In this document: positions 1-10,300 of the stretch, piece after piece | How positions within the stretch are numbered: position 1 is the stretch's first letter | Layout of the letters: each line of letters opens with the position of its first letter | Assembly (NCBI GenBank): GCA_963850425.1 | Contig: CAWKLF010000001.1 | Location: 1,612,001-1,676,000 of the forward strand | Direction of reading: 5' to 3' | Length of the DNA: 64,000 bases | Origin: Gp1-AA133 sp963850425 | Lineage (GTDB): Bacteria > Acidobacteriota > Terriglobia > Terriglobales > Acidobacteriaceae | Made by a program: the position numbers and the translations under genes | Notes under the pieces: model-generated | Database searches by the model: none | What the model was told of the DNA's origin: nothing | The model's input: the letters and a program-made list of their open reading frames with translations, nothing else

Positions 1-166
1 TCTCGTCCAATTCAGGTCGAGAGGGCATTTTCGCGCAGGCGTTTCGGACCTCCGTCACATGCTGGGCGACCCTTCTTTTCTGAGTTACCATAGGTACATT
101 GGCTTCGCACCGCTCCCTCTTGCGCCCTTCTCCCGCATACGGTACAAACGCCCAAGGACCTAATCT

Positions 167-3100
167 ATGCGCCGTTCAGCAGTTCTTGTCCTCCTTCTTT
201 CCAGCCTCTCTTACAGCCTGTCCGCCCAGCAACCGGACGTTAAGATCCCGGGCTCGTCTGCTGCGCAGACGCCTTCGGAAGCCAAGGCTCCCAAGCCAGC
301 AGGTGATGACAAAGGCGCTAAAACATCAGATCAGAGTAAAGATCAGAGCAAGGATAGGAAGGACTATTCCCAGGAAGGTTTCGTCATTGAGCAGGTCCGC
401 ACGCTTTACCGGTTTGAAAGCGACGGCACGGGGCGAAAGGAAACCATCGCGCGGGTGCGCGTGCAAAGCGAAGCCGGCGTCGAGCAGTGGGGGCAGGTGG
501 TCATCGGATACAGCTCTGCGAATGAGCGCGTGGAGATTCCCTACGTCCGTGTACTGAAGAAAGACGGCACCGTGGTTACGGCGCCCGCCGATGCGGTGCA
601 GGATTTGAGCGCGCCGGTGGCGCGCGAGGCGCCCGTCTACACCGACTACCGGCAGAAGCACATTACCGTGCCAGGGCTGCGGCCCGGCGAAGTGCTGGAA
701 TATGACGTGGCTACGGTGATCCACACGCCGCTGGCTCCTAACCAGTTTTGGACCGAGTACGACTTCGACAAGAACAACATCACGCTGGATGAGCAACTCG
801 AAGTCAACATTCCCAAGGACCGGGAAATCAATCTCTTTGTGAAAGGCAATTTCAATCAGAAGATCACCGAAGAGAACGGCCGGCGTGTGTACCACTGGTC
901 GAGTTCGCACCTGGAGCGGGAAGACGACGATAAAAATAAAGACAAGGACAAGAAGAAAAAGAAGAAGAAGAAAGCCGAAGACGAAATGCCCGCCATTCAG
1001 CTCACAACTTTTAAGAGCTGGGAAGAAGTGGGACGCTGGTACGCCGGGCTTGATCATGACCGCCGCCAGCCCACGGCGGACATTCGCGCCAAGGCCGAGG
1101 AACTCACCAAGGGCGCGAGCACGGATCTCGAGAAGGTTGAAGCGCTGTACGATTACGTCGCCAAGAATTTTCGGTATGTGAGCCTGTCCCTCGGGTTGGG
1201 TCGCTATCAGCCCCATGCCGCGGCCGATGTGCTGCACAACCAGTATGGCGACTGCAAGGACAAGCACACACTGCTCTCGTCGCTGCTCGAAGCCGAGGGC
1301 ATGCACGCCTCGTCGGTGCTGATTAACTCCAGCCGCAAGCTCGATCCCAATGTTCCGTCACCCTCGCAGTTCGATCACGTCATCACCCTACTGCCAATGG
1401 GCAAGGAAGAAGTCTGGATGGATACGACCACCGAGGTCGCGCCCTTCCGTCTGCTGTCGTTCAACATTCGCAAGAAGCAGGGGCTGGTCATTCCAGTAAC
1501 GGGCCCCGCGCACCTCGAGGAGACGCCCGCCGATACGCCCATGGCGAACACGCAGGTGCAGACCATCGAGGGCACGATCAGCGAACTCGGCAAGCTGAAC
1601 GCGAAGGTCAGCTACGTGGTTCGCGGCGATACCGAGCTTCTGATGCGAATCATCTTCCGCCGGGTGCCCAGTGCGCAGTGGGAGCACCTGGTCGAAAACA
1701 TCAATGCGATGGGCGGACTGGACGGCGACATTACGAATTTGAAGGTGGGCGATCCGGCGGCGACGCGGGAACCTTTCCAGTTCTCGTATGAGATCTCGAA
1801 GGCGAATTTTCTGGATTGGTCGAAGAAGAAATCAGATATCGATCTGCCGTTGTCGCAATTCAGCCTGGCCGATGCGGATGAGGACGATACGGCGGCTGAC
1901 TCGGATCCGATCAAGTTTGGACCCCCGGGAGAATTCACCTATCGCATAAAGCTGACGCTTCCGGTTAAGTACACGGCGCACGCACCGCTGCCATTTTCCA
2001 TGAAGCGGGACTACGGGCAGTACGCGGCCAGCTACAAGCTCGATGGTCCAGTGTTTACGGCCGAGCGCACGATGATCATGCGGGAACGTGAATTGCCCGC
2101 TACCCGTGCGGGAGACTATCTCTCGTTCCGGCGCGCCGTGCTGTCGGATCTCGGGCAACATCTGGCTGTCGAAAACAGCGTAGCCGGCTCGGCGACGCTG
2201 CCGACGGATATGAAGGCCGACGACCTGAACGAGAGTGCGCGCACGGCCATGCAAAACGGAAATTTCACGATGGCGATTCAGCTGTTGAAGCGCGCCGTCG
2301 AGGTTGAGCCCAAGAACAAGTACGCGTGGAACAACCTTGGGCTTTGCTATCTCTCGATCCGGCAAAGTTCGGATGCGGTGGCTTCGTTTCAGAAGGCGCT
2401 CGAAATTAATCCCTACGACGAATTTGCCTACAACAATCTGGGGCGGGCCTACTGGCAGGATCGGAAGTACGACGATGCAGCCGGCGCGTTCCACAAGCAG
2501 CTGGAGAACAATCCTCTCGACAAGTTCGCTCACGCCAACCTGGGCGCCATGTATGCCGAGTGGCACAAGTATGATCTGGCCGCGCCGGAACTGGAGAAAG
2601 CAGCCTCGCTCACGCCGGATGACGCCGGCCTGCAGGTCAGCCTGGGCGATGCCTACTTAAACCTGGGCCAGGATGACAAAGCACTGGCGGCGTTTGATCA
2701 TGCGGTCGATATTTCGGCGTCGCCGCTGGTGTGGAACAACATCGCTTACCAGTTGTCGTTGAAGAACACGCATCTCGATAAAGCGCAGCAGTACGCCGAA
2801 TCGGCCGTGGCTTCGACAGCGGCAGGCTTGCGCAACCTTTCGCTCGATCAACTGAACCAGCGGGATCTTGCGCTGGTGCCATCGCTTATTGCTTACTGGG
2901 ACACGCTCGGCTGGGTGTATTACGCAGAAGGCAATCTCGATAAGGCTGAGAAATATGTTTCCGCGGCCTGGAGCCTCGGCCATCACGGGGAGGTGGGCGA
3001 TCACCTGGGACAGATCTACGAGAAGCGCGGCGACAAGGAGAAGGCGATCCGGACGTACGCCATGGCTCTGAGTGGGCTGCGCCCGGTGCCCGAGACTCGC

Positions 3101-3463
3101 GGCCGGTTGGGCGGCCTGCTAGGCGGAGAGGACAAGGTCGATCCGATGGTGCGTAAGTATCACGACGAATTGCAGCAGATGCGCACGACCAAGCTGAATG
3201 ACAAGCCGCCGTCCGCGGGCAATGCCGAGTTCTGGGTGCTGCTGGGCACGAACAACAATGGAGCGACGGTTGATAAAGTGAAGTTCGTCAGCGGCGAGGA
3301 GAAGCTGCGGACCTTGGAAGGCGCGCTGCAGCATCTGAAGTACACGATCAATTTTCCCGACGATACGCCCGCAAAAATCCTCCGGCGGGGAACGCTATCG
3401 TGCGCGCAGGACGGCTGTACCTTTGTGCTGATGCTGCCGGACGATGTGCGCACGGTGAACTAA
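167..3463 (+). CDS. Secreted DUF3857 / transglutaminase-like / TPR protein
   Basis: The 1098-residue protein starts with a signal peptide (MRRSAVLVLLLSSLSYSLSA, cut before QQ). A DUF3857-like domain follows at about residues 70-240. A lysine-rich tract lies near residues 250-275. A transglutaminase-like core sits around 330-410, with the likely catalytic Cys in GDCKDK (about residue 363) and His in FDHVI (about 404). A beta-rich region comes next, then tetratricopeptide repeats at about 685-970 (for example YAWNNLGLCYLSI, FAYNNLGRAYW). An AAGGA ribosome site lies 8 nt before the ATG. The family is common in Acidobacteria and Bacteroidetes. It is exported and thought to act on or bind envelope protein or peptide, but its substrate is unknown. 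The gene ends tail-to-tail with the amidase, with stop codons overlapping by 4 bp. Confidence 0.9.
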   Translation: MRRSAVLVLLLSSLSYSLSAQQPDVKIPGSSAAQTPSEAKAPKPAGDDKGAKTSDQSKDQSKDRKDYSQEGFVIEQVRTLYRFESDGTGRKETIARVRVQSEAGVEQWGQVVIGYSSANERVEIPYVRVLKKDGTVVTAPADAVQDLSAPVAREAPVYTDYRQKHITVPGLRPGEVLEYDVATVIHTPLAPNQFWTEYDFDKNNITLDEQLEVNIPKDREINLFVKGNFNQKITEENGRRVYHWSSSHLEREDDDKNKDKDKKKKKKKKAEDEMPAIQLTTFKSWEEVGRWYAGLDHDRRQPTADIRAKAEELTKGASTDLEKVEALYDYVAKNFRYVSLSLGLGRYQPHAAADVLHNQYGDCKDKHTLLSSLLEAEGMHASSVLINSSRKLDPNVPSPSQFDHVITLLPMGKEEVWMDTTTEVAPFRLLSFNIRKKQGLVIPVTGPAHLEETPADTPMANTQVQTIEGTISELGKLNAKVSYVVRGDTELLMRIIFRRVPSAQWEHLVENINAMGGLDGDITNLKVGDPAATREPFQFSYEISKANFLDWSKKKSDIDLPLSQFSLADADEDDTAADSDPIKFGPPGEFTYRIKLTLPVKYTAHAPLPFSMKRDYGQYAASYKLDGPVFTAERTMIMRERELPATRAGDYLSFRRAVLSDLGQHLAVENSVAGSATLPTDMKADDLNESARTAMQNGNFTMAIQLLKRAVEVEPKNKYAWNNLGLCYLSIRQSSDAVASFQKALEINPYDEFAYNNLGRAYWQDRKYDDAAGAFHKQLENNPLDKFAHANLGAMYAEWHKYDLAAPELEKAASLTPDDAGLQVSLGDAYLNLGQDDKALAAFDHAVDISASPLVWNNIAYQLSLKNTHLDKAQQYAESAVASTAAGLRNLSLDQLNQRDLALVPSLIAYWDTLGWVYYAEGNLDKAEKYVSAAWSLGHHGEVGDHLGQIYEKRGDKEKAIRTYAMALSGLRPVPETRGRLGGLLGGEDKVDPMVRKYHDELQQMRTTKLNDKPPSAGNAEFWVLLGTNNNGATVDKVKFVSGEEKLRTLEGALQHLKYTINFPDDTPAKILRRGTLSCAQDGCTFVLMLPDDVRTVN

Positions 3464-4869
3464 GTCCGACGGGGGAACTTAGAGCGTTCGGCAGTCGAGG
3501 CTGGGGTCGCCCGTTTCATTTCTGTCCATCCGAATACGCTCTCGCAGGCGTACGCGAACCGCAGGAGCATGTCCTCGCGTCCCGGTGGCCCGGCGATTTG
3601 CAGTCCGATCGGAAGGCCGTTGCTGGTCAGACCGCAGGGCACGGAAATCGTGGGCACTCCCCAAACGTTGAAGGGGCGGGTATTTCTCAACAGCATCAGT
3701 TCGCGCGGGCGCAGCAGGTCGGGATTTTCCTTAAGTTCCGCAATTTCCGGAGCGGGAATCGGGGTGGTGGGTGTGACGATCACATCGACAGCCTCGAAAA
3801 TGCTGTGAACCTTCTGCCGCTCTTGTTCAAGTTCAGCGAGCTTGCGCGCGTAATCTTCCTTCGAAATCTTCTCTCCCGTCCGAATCCGACGCAGGGTTTC
3901 CGGTTGATAGAGTTCAGGAGTTCTCGCGACCGTTTCCGCGTGAAACGCGTACGACTCGGCGGCCTGCACGGTTCGGTCGTTTTCGGGAGTGAGCGATATT
4001 TCACGGACTTCGGCGCCGAATGCTGCAACTGCTGCCAATGATTTCTCGATCGCATGGGCGACTTCCGGGTGGAGTTCTTCATAGAAGAAGGAACGGGGAA
4101 CTCCGACTCGGAAACGGCGGCTCGATCGCGACCACGCTGCGAAAAAGTCGCTGGGAGGCAGGCCATCTCCATCGGAAATAGCACGCAACATCACCACTGT
4201 GTCTGCCACGTTGATCGCGATCGGCCCGACGTGGTCCAGTGATTCTGACAGCGGAATCACGCCTCGAGCACTCACGCGCCCATAAGTCGGCTTCAACCCC
4301 ACCACTCCGCATAGAGCTGCCGGTTCGCGAATTGAGCCTGCGGTATCGGTACCGATGGCGCCATACCCGAGGCCTGCGCAGACTGCCGCCGCCGAACCGC
4401 CGGAAGATCCTCCGGCGATGTAGTCCGGATTCCACGGGTTATGCACTTCGCCGAAGGCACTGATCATCGAGCTGCCACCGTAGGCGAACTCGTGCAGGTT
4501 CTGTTTTCCGAGAACGACGGCGCCCGCGCGCTCCACTTTGCGGACCACCTCCGCACTCGCGGTCGGGATGCGCGTTTCGTAGAGGCGGCTGGCAGCGGTG
4601 GTCAGAGTTCCGGCCGTGTCAATTAAGTCCTTAAGCCCAATCGGAATTCCGTGCAGCGGCCCGCGCCAGTCTCCGCGCAGGATTTCTTCTTCCGCCGCGC
4701 GCGCCTGGGCCAGCGCCTGATCGGCGGTCACGGTGATAAAGGCGTTCAACACCGGATTCAGGTCTTCGATTTTCTTCAGGCATGCGCGCGTGAGTTCGAC
4801 CGGCGAAATCTTGCGCACGCTCAGCGCTTCGGCGAGCCCAACTATCGTTTCGGTCTGCGACTCTGGCAT
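3460..4869 (-). CDS. Amidase (GatA-like amidase-signature family)
   Basis: A 469-residue amidase-signature enzyme. The Ser-cisSer-Lys triad is visible: Lys in GIPIGLKDLID, the Gly/Ser-rich signature GGSSGGSAAA, and the nucleophile Ser in GTDTAGSIR. It hydrolyses an amide, or serves as the glutaminase subunit if part of GatCAB. No gatB or gatC is next to it, so a stand-alone amidase is more likely than tRNA amidotransferase. The frame stays open far upstream (to 5763) across the divergent aldehyde dehydrogenase. The ATG at 4869 (MPESQTETIVGLAEAL) is chosen because homologous sequence starts there. The gene is divergent from the aldehyde dehydrogenase with about 100 bp between starts. Confidence 0.88.
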   Translation of the reverse strand: MPESQTETIVGLAEALSVRKISPVELTRACLKKIEDLNPVLNAFITVTADQALAQARAAEEEILRGDWRGPLHGIPIGLKDLIDTAGTLTTAASRLYETRIPTASAEVVRKVERAGAVVLGKQNLHEFAYGGSSMISAFGEVHNPWNPDYIAGGSSGGSAAAVCAGLGYGAIGTDTAGSIREPAALCGVVGLKPTYGRVSARGVIPLSESLDHVGPIAINVADTVVMLRAISDGDGLPPSDFFAAWSRSSRRFRVGVPRSFFYEELHPEVAHAIEKSLAAVAAFGAEVREISLTPENDRTVQAAESYAFHAETVARTPELYQPETLRRIRTGEKISKEDYARKLAELEQERQKVHSIFEAVDVIVTPTTPIPAPEIAELKENPDLLRPRELMLLRNTRPFNVWGVPTISVPCGLTSNGLPIGLQIAGPPGREDMLLRFAYACESVFGWTEMKRATPASTAERSKFPRRT

Positions 4870-4919
4870 CGGTCGGAATTTTATCGCGGAAGTGCGAGCC
4901 AAGAGTGCGGACGTGAGCC

Positions 4920-4925
4920 TATAAT
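4920..4925 (+). promoter_or_regulatory. Possible -10 element (TATAAT) for the aldehyde dehydrogenase gene
   Basis: A perfect TATAAT lies 44 bp before the ATG at 4969, in the divergent intergenic space. No good -35 box is seen 16-18 bp upstream, so this is only a candidate. Confidence 0.35.
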
Positions 4926-4968
4926 CGAAAATCGCAGCTCCCCCGGGGTGGAGGTCCATAATCGTTTC

Positions 4969-6414
4969 ATGGCACAGATGACCCTCGCGGATATTGCCAC
5001 CCACGGATTCCTGGTCGATGGCAAGTGGATCGAAGACGGCGACATCGTCGAGGTGAAATCTCCCTACGACGGCGTGGTCGTGGGCCGGGTATTCCAGGGC
5101 AGGCGGGCACACGCGGAAGCCGCCATCGCCGCGGCCGTGAAAGCATTTGGGACTACCCGCCGTCTCCCGGCTTTCGAACGCCAGCGTGTTCTGCGAAGGG
5201 TGGCCGAAGGCATCAGTAAACGAAAGGAAGAGTTCTCGCGCATCCTTTGCCAGGAGGCGGGGAAGCCGATCAAGGCAGCGCGCACCGAAGTCGAGCGCGC
5301 TGTTTTCACGTTTACCGTGGCCGCGGAAGAGAGCACCCGTATTTACGGTGAATATCTTCCCCTGGACTGGCAGGAATACACGGCCGGGCGCTGGGGCATC
5401 GTGAAGCGGTTCCCGCTCGGGCCGATCGCAGGCATCACTCCGTTTAACTTCCCGCTGAATCTGGTGGCGCACAAAGTCGCGCCTGCCATCGCGGCGGGAT
5501 GCCCGATGGTGCTGAAGCCGGCGCCGCAAACACCGCTTTCGTCGTTGCTGATGGCGGAAGTCGTGCAGCAGGCGGGCTGGCCGGATGGCGCACTCAACGT
5601 GCTGCCGCTCTCGAACGAAGATGCCGGCTTGCTGGTGACTGACGAGCGCATCAAGATGATCAGCTTTACGGGCAGCGCGGCCGTGGGTTGGCAAATCAAG
5701 AAGAATTGCGGCAAGAAGAAGGTAATTCTCGAACTGGGAGGCAACGCCGGCGTCATCATCCATAACGACGCGGATATTGACTATGCCGCGGAACGCTGCG
5801 TGGCGGGCGCCTTTGGATATGCGGGTCAGACGTGCATTTCAGTCCAGCGGGTGCTGGTACAGCAATCGGTGTATGGCAAATTCGTTGATTTGTTTCTGGC
5901 GGGCGTGAAGACGCTTCGCATCGGCGATCCCTTGGAGGACTCCACCGACGTGGGGCCGCTGATTCGCGAAAGCGATGCGATCCGGGCGACCGAATGGATT
6001 CAGGAAGCGGTACGGGGCGGCGCCCGCGTGCTTTGTGGAGGCAACCGCAAAGGGTCGTTGCTTGAACCGACCGTACTGACCGGGACCCGTTCGGACATGA
6101 AGGTCAATTGCCAGGAGATTTTTGCTCCCGTAGTGACAGTGGAACCTTACGTTGAATTCGATGAGGCGGTGCGGCACATCAACAGTTCCGCTTACGGACT
6201 GCAGGCCGGCATCTTCACCCGGGATGCCAAGCTTATGTTCCAGGCATTTGAAGAACTGGAAGTTGGCGGGCTGCTGGCGGGCGATGTGCCGACGTTCCGC
6301 ATCGATCACATGCCCTATGGTGGTATTAAGGATTCCGGAATCGGCCGCGAAGGGTTGCGCTATGCGATCGAAGAAATGACCGAACCCAAACTCATGGTAA
6401 TGAATCTGCGATAG
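4969..6414 (+). CDS. NAD(P)-dependent aldehyde dehydrogenase
   Basis: A 481-residue aldehyde dehydrogenase of normal family length. Visible motifs are the cofactor-binding stretch ITPFNFPLNL, the Rossmann glycine motif FTGSAAVGW, the general-base Glu in LELGGNAG, and the catalytic Cys in GYAGQTCISVQR. The C-terminal segment EIFAPVV is also typical. It oxidises an aldehyde to a carboxylate; the sequence resembles succinate-semialdehyde or phosphonate-type members, but the substrate cannot be fixed. GGAGG at 4950-4954 precedes the ATG at 4969 with a slightly long spacer. A second ATG at 4978 is possible. The frame extends further upstream, but that part is antisense to the amidase. Confidence 0.92.
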   Translation: MAQMTLADIATHGFLVDGKWIEDGDIVEVKSPYDGVVVGRVFQGRRAHAEAAIAAAVKAFGTTRRLPAFERQRVLRRVAEGISKRKEEFSRILCQEAGKPIKAARTEVERAVFTFTVAAEESTRIYGEYLPLDWQEYTAGRWGIVKRFPLGPIAGITPFNFPLNLVAHKVAPAIAAGCPMVLKPAPQTPLSSLLMAEVVQQAGWPDGALNVLPLSNEDAGLLVTDERIKMISFTGSAAVGWQIKKNCGKKKVILELGGNAGVIIHNDADIDYAAERCVAGAFGYAGQTCISVQRVLVQQSVYGKFVDLFLAGVKTLRIGDPLEDSTDVGPLIRESDAIRATEWIQEAVRGGARVLCGGNRKGSLLEPTVLTGTRSDMKVNCQEIFAPVVTVEPYVEFDEAVRHINSSAYGLQAGIFTRDAKLMFQAFEELEVGGLLAGDVPTFRIDHMPYGGIKDSGIGREGLRYAIEEMTEPKLMVMNLR

Positions 6415-6547
6415 GGACGAAGCGGAAGCGCGATCTCCGTTTCTCGTTGCCGTTGAAAAACGAAACGTGTTTTTTGCCTGGCAATCGAGTCTCCAAAATT
6501 TTTTCGCATAGACGGCTTCCGTCGGAATACAAATCCGACTCAACTGC

Positions 6548-6553
6548 TATAAT
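6548..6553 (+). promoter_or_regulatory. Possible -10 element for the act/cox operon
   Basis: A perfect TATAAT sits about 105 bp before actA, in the 243-bp gap after the aldehyde dehydrogenase gene. The -35 region is weak (GGAATAC around 6524-6530). It is the best promoter-like hexamer seen ahead of the respiratory operon. Confidence 0.35.
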
Positions 6554-6657
6554 CACCAGTTTCCGTGAGCGCCATCACATCAATCTGTACCACGTAGGCT
6601 TGACGCCAGCGGCTTGGCGAGTAATCCGCCACGTGTTCCGCTGGACTAAATCTTTCG

Positions 6658-7353
6658 ATGCAGATTTTTCATCGCAGCACGAACACAATGTCGCGGGCGT
6701 CGATTTACGGCGCCGTGTTCATCATTGCTGGAATCGGCTGGGCGCTGATGCAGATCCAGCGTTCCCCGTACATCACGTATGCGGGCGTAGTGAAGCCTCA
6801 GCCGGTGCCCTTCAGCCATCAGCATCACGTGACCGGGTTGGGGATTGACTGTCGTTACTGTCATACGTCGGTGGAAGTCTCAGGGTTTGCCGGCATTCCG
6901 CCCACCAAGACCTGCATGAATTGCCATTCGCAGATCTGGACCAACGCGCGGATGCTGGAGCCGGTGCGGGCCAGCTATCGCAGCGGCGAGTCGCTGCAGT
7001 GGACGCGCGTGAACCAGCTGCCCGACTTCGTGTATTTCAATCACAGCATTCACATCAACAAGGGCGTCGGCTGCAACACCTGTCATGGACCGGTTGACCA
7101 GATGCCGCTGATGTACCAGTACGCGTCGCTGCAGATGGAATGGTGCCTGGGATGCCACCGCGAGCCGCAGAAGTATCTGCGCCCGCGCGATCAGGTGTTC
7201 AACATGCGCTACCAGGAGCCCTCCTCGGCGCGGCCGGTGGAGTTCGACGGTCGGAGCTTTACGGATCAGGAAGCGCTGGGCAATGCGTTGGTCGGGAAAT
7301 ACAAGCTGCGCACCGCCAGGGAAATCACCAACTGCAACACGTGTCATCGATAG
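6658..7353 (+). CDS. actA: Alternative complex III subunit ActA, pentaheme cytochrome c
   Basis: The 231-residue protein has an N-terminal membrane anchor (IYGAVFIIAGIGWAL). It carries five CxxCH heme-c motifs: CRYCH, CMNCH, CNTCH, CLGCH and CNTCH at the very C-terminus. Five hemes, a single anchor and a position just before an actB-type gene identify ActA of alternative complex III, the quinol:cytochrome c oxidoreductase that replaces bc1. It carries electrons on the periplasmic side. An internal ATG at 6688 (MSRASIYG) is an alternative start; neither start has a strong ribosome site. Confidence 0.95.
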   Translation: MQIFHRSTNTMSRASIYGAVFIIAGIGWALMQIQRSPYITYAGVVKPQPVPFSHQHHVTGLGIDCRYCHTSVEVSGFAGIPPTKTCMNCHSQIWTNARMLEPVRASYRSGESLQWTRVNQLPDFVYFNHSIHINKGVGCNTCHGPVDQMPLMYQYASLQMEWCLGCHREPQKYLRPRDQVFNMRYQEPSSARPVEFDGRSFTDQEALGNALVGKYKLRTAREITNCNTCHR

Positions 7354-7396
7354 CGATAGGGAGTTTGCGGGCGGCTTGAGACCGCCGGAAATCAAG

Positions 7397-10300
7397 ATGG
7401 AAGACTTACAGAACAAAACCAGGCGCGAAGAGCGTTCGGCTGGATCAGGGCAGGTCCCCTCGGCAAGCTCAGGACCGGATGTTTGCCCGAGCAAGAAACT
7501 GGATCGGGCCGCAGTCGAATCGCAGATCCGGCAGACCACCGGACCAGAATACTGGCGCAGCCTCGAGGAACTGGCGGGCACTCCGGAGTTTCAGGAGATG
7601 CTGCACCGGGAATTTCCGAAGGGCGCGTCGGAGTGGGTGGAGTCGGTGTCACGGCGCGGATTCTTGCAGTTGATGGGCGCCTCGCTGGCCATGGCCGGGA
7701 TGACCGGGTGCACCAAGTTGCCGCTCGAGCCGATCGTTCCCTATGTCAGGCAGCCCGAAGACGTCATTCCGGGGCGGGCTCGGTTTTACGCGACGGCGGT
7801 GACTTTAAGCGGGTACGCCAACCCGGTGGTGGTCGAGAGCCACCTGGGGCGGCCAACGAAGATTGAAGGTAACGACAAGCATCCGGCGAGCCTGGGCGGC
7901 ACTGATGTTTTTACCCAGGCTGCGCTGCTGGGCATGTATGACCCCGACCGCTCGCAGACCATTACGCGCCTGGGAGAAGTCAATTCCTGGTCAGCGTTTG
8001 TGCGCGAGACCAAGGGGCCGCTGGCGGTGCAGAAGGGCCTCGGCGGCGCCGGCATCCGGATCCTGACGCAGACGATTTCCTCGCCGACGCTGGCCGATCA
8101 ATTACGGGCATTCCTGAAGATTTATCCGCAGGCCAAGTGGCACGTGTATGAGCCGGTGAATCGGGACAACGTGCTGGAAGGCGCGAAACTCGCGTTCGGG
8201 CAGCCGGTCGAGACGCGGTACGACTTCACGAAGGCGGATGTCATCGTTTCGCTGGATGCGGATTTCCTATATGCGGGATATCCGGGAAACACGCGCTACA
8301 TCCGTGATTTTGTGAGCCGGCGTAATCCTGATAAGAACATGAGCCGGTTCTATGCGATCGAGAGCACGCCGACATCGACCGGGGCGAAGGCGGATCATCG
8401 GCTGCCGGTAAGGGCGAACGAGATCGAGAAATTCGCGAGAAATTTGTTCAAGACGATTGGACCCGATTTAGCAAGTCACAAAGGATCGAGCCTTATCGTT
8501 CCGGGGGAACACCAGCCCCCGGTCGTTCACGCGCTAGCGCACGCCTTGAATGCCGAACTGGACAATGTCGGCAAGACAGTGTTCTACACCGATCCGGTGG
8601 ATGCGAACCCGGTCAATCAGACCGAATCGCTTCGCGATCTCATCGCAGACATGCGCGCGGGTAAGGTCGATCTGCTGGTCATCATGGGCGGCAATCCGAT
8701 CTACGATGCGCCCGCCGACCTTGGCTTCGCCGACGCGCTGAAGAGTTCGAATATCTCGCTGCGCATTCATCACGGCCTTTACCAGAACGAGACCTCCGAG
8801 TATTGCCAATGGCACGTGAACGAGACGCACTCGCTCGAATCGTGGAGCGATGCGCGGGCGTATGACGGAACCGTGAGCATTGTGCAGCCGCTGATTGCGC
8901 CGCTGTACGCGGGGAAGAGCGCTCACGAGCTGGTGTCCGCCTTGGCGGGAGTTTCTGATGCCACGGGGTACGATCTGGTGCGCGCCTACTGGCAGAAACA
9001 ACATGCGGGCGCGGACTTCGAAGATTTCTGGCGCAAGTCGCTGCACGATGGTTGGGTAGAAGGCACGGCCTACGCACCGAAAGCTGTGTCCGCGAAAGAG
9101 GCTCCCTCTCTCCAGGGCGCCGCTGCCGATCCGAACTCCGTCGAAATCAACTTCCGCCGCGATCCCTCCGTCTATGACGGCCGGTTCGCCAACAACGGCT
9201 GGCTGCAGGAACTGCCCAAGCCCATGAGCAAACTGACTTGGGACAACGCGGTTCTGGTTGGCCCGAAGATGGCGGAGCGCGAGGGCTTGAAGACCGAAGA
9301 CATGGTCACGCTGGAGCTGAACGGGCGCAAGATTTCAGGGCCAGTCTGGGTTCAGGCAGGACATCCGGACAATTCTGTGACGGTCTATCTGGGCTATGGG
9401 CGCACCCGCGCAGGACGCGCCGGCACGGGCGCCGGTTTTGACGCCTACCCCTTGCGCACCACTGCCGCGCCCTGGTTTGCTACGGGCGGCAAGCTGACAA
9501 AGTCTGGGACTACTTACAAGCTTGCCTCCACCCAGGGCTACCAGACCATGGACACGCCTGACGGGGAGCGCCGTCCTCTGGTTCGCGAAACCACGCTGGA
9601 GGAATATCAGAAAGAACGCAGGTTCGCGCAGGAAGATCAGGTTCCACGCGAGCTGACCCTCTACCCCAATATCGACTACTCCAAGCAGCAATATGCCTGG
9701 GGCATGGCGATCGACTTGAATTCGTGCGTGGGCTGCAATAACTGCATCGTTGCCTGCCAGGCGGAGAACAATATCGCAGTGGTTGGCAAGGAACAAGTGG
9801 TTCGCGGTCGCCACATGCACTGGCTGCGCGTCGATGCTTACTACCAGGGCGATCGCGATCATCCCAAGGCCTTTTTTCAGCCTGTGCCCTGCATGCACTG
9901 CGAGAACGCTCCCTGCGAAGTGGTCTGTCCGGTGGGCGCGACGGTGCACAGCACCGAAGGCTTGAACGACATGGTCTACAACCGGTGCGTGGGGACGCGC
10001 TATTGCTCTGACAACTGCCCGTACAAGGTGCGTCGCTTTAACTTCCTGCTGTTCCAGGACTGGGAGACCCAGCAGTACAAGATGATGCGCAATCCTGATG
10101 TCACGGTTCGGAGCCGCGGCGTCATGGAAAAGTGCACGTATTGCGTCCAGCGCATCGCCGAGCACCGCATTGACAGCGAACGGGCCGATCAGAGCATCAA
10201 GGACGATGGCTCGCTGCAAACCGCATGTCAGCAGTCGTGTCCGGCGGGCGCGATCATCTTTGGAAACATCAACGATCCCAACAGCCAGGTTGCGAAACTG

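Noticed and set aside
326..1306. 326-residue minus-strand open frame
   Set aside because: Antisense to the DUF3857/TPR gene; no start context or family features.
3460..4869. Naming the amidase gatA
   Set aside because: No gatB or gatC alongside; motifs are common to all amidase-signature enzymes.
4870..5763. N-terminal extension of the amidase frame
   Set aside because: Lies antisense to the aldehyde dehydrogenase; amidase homology starts at 4869.
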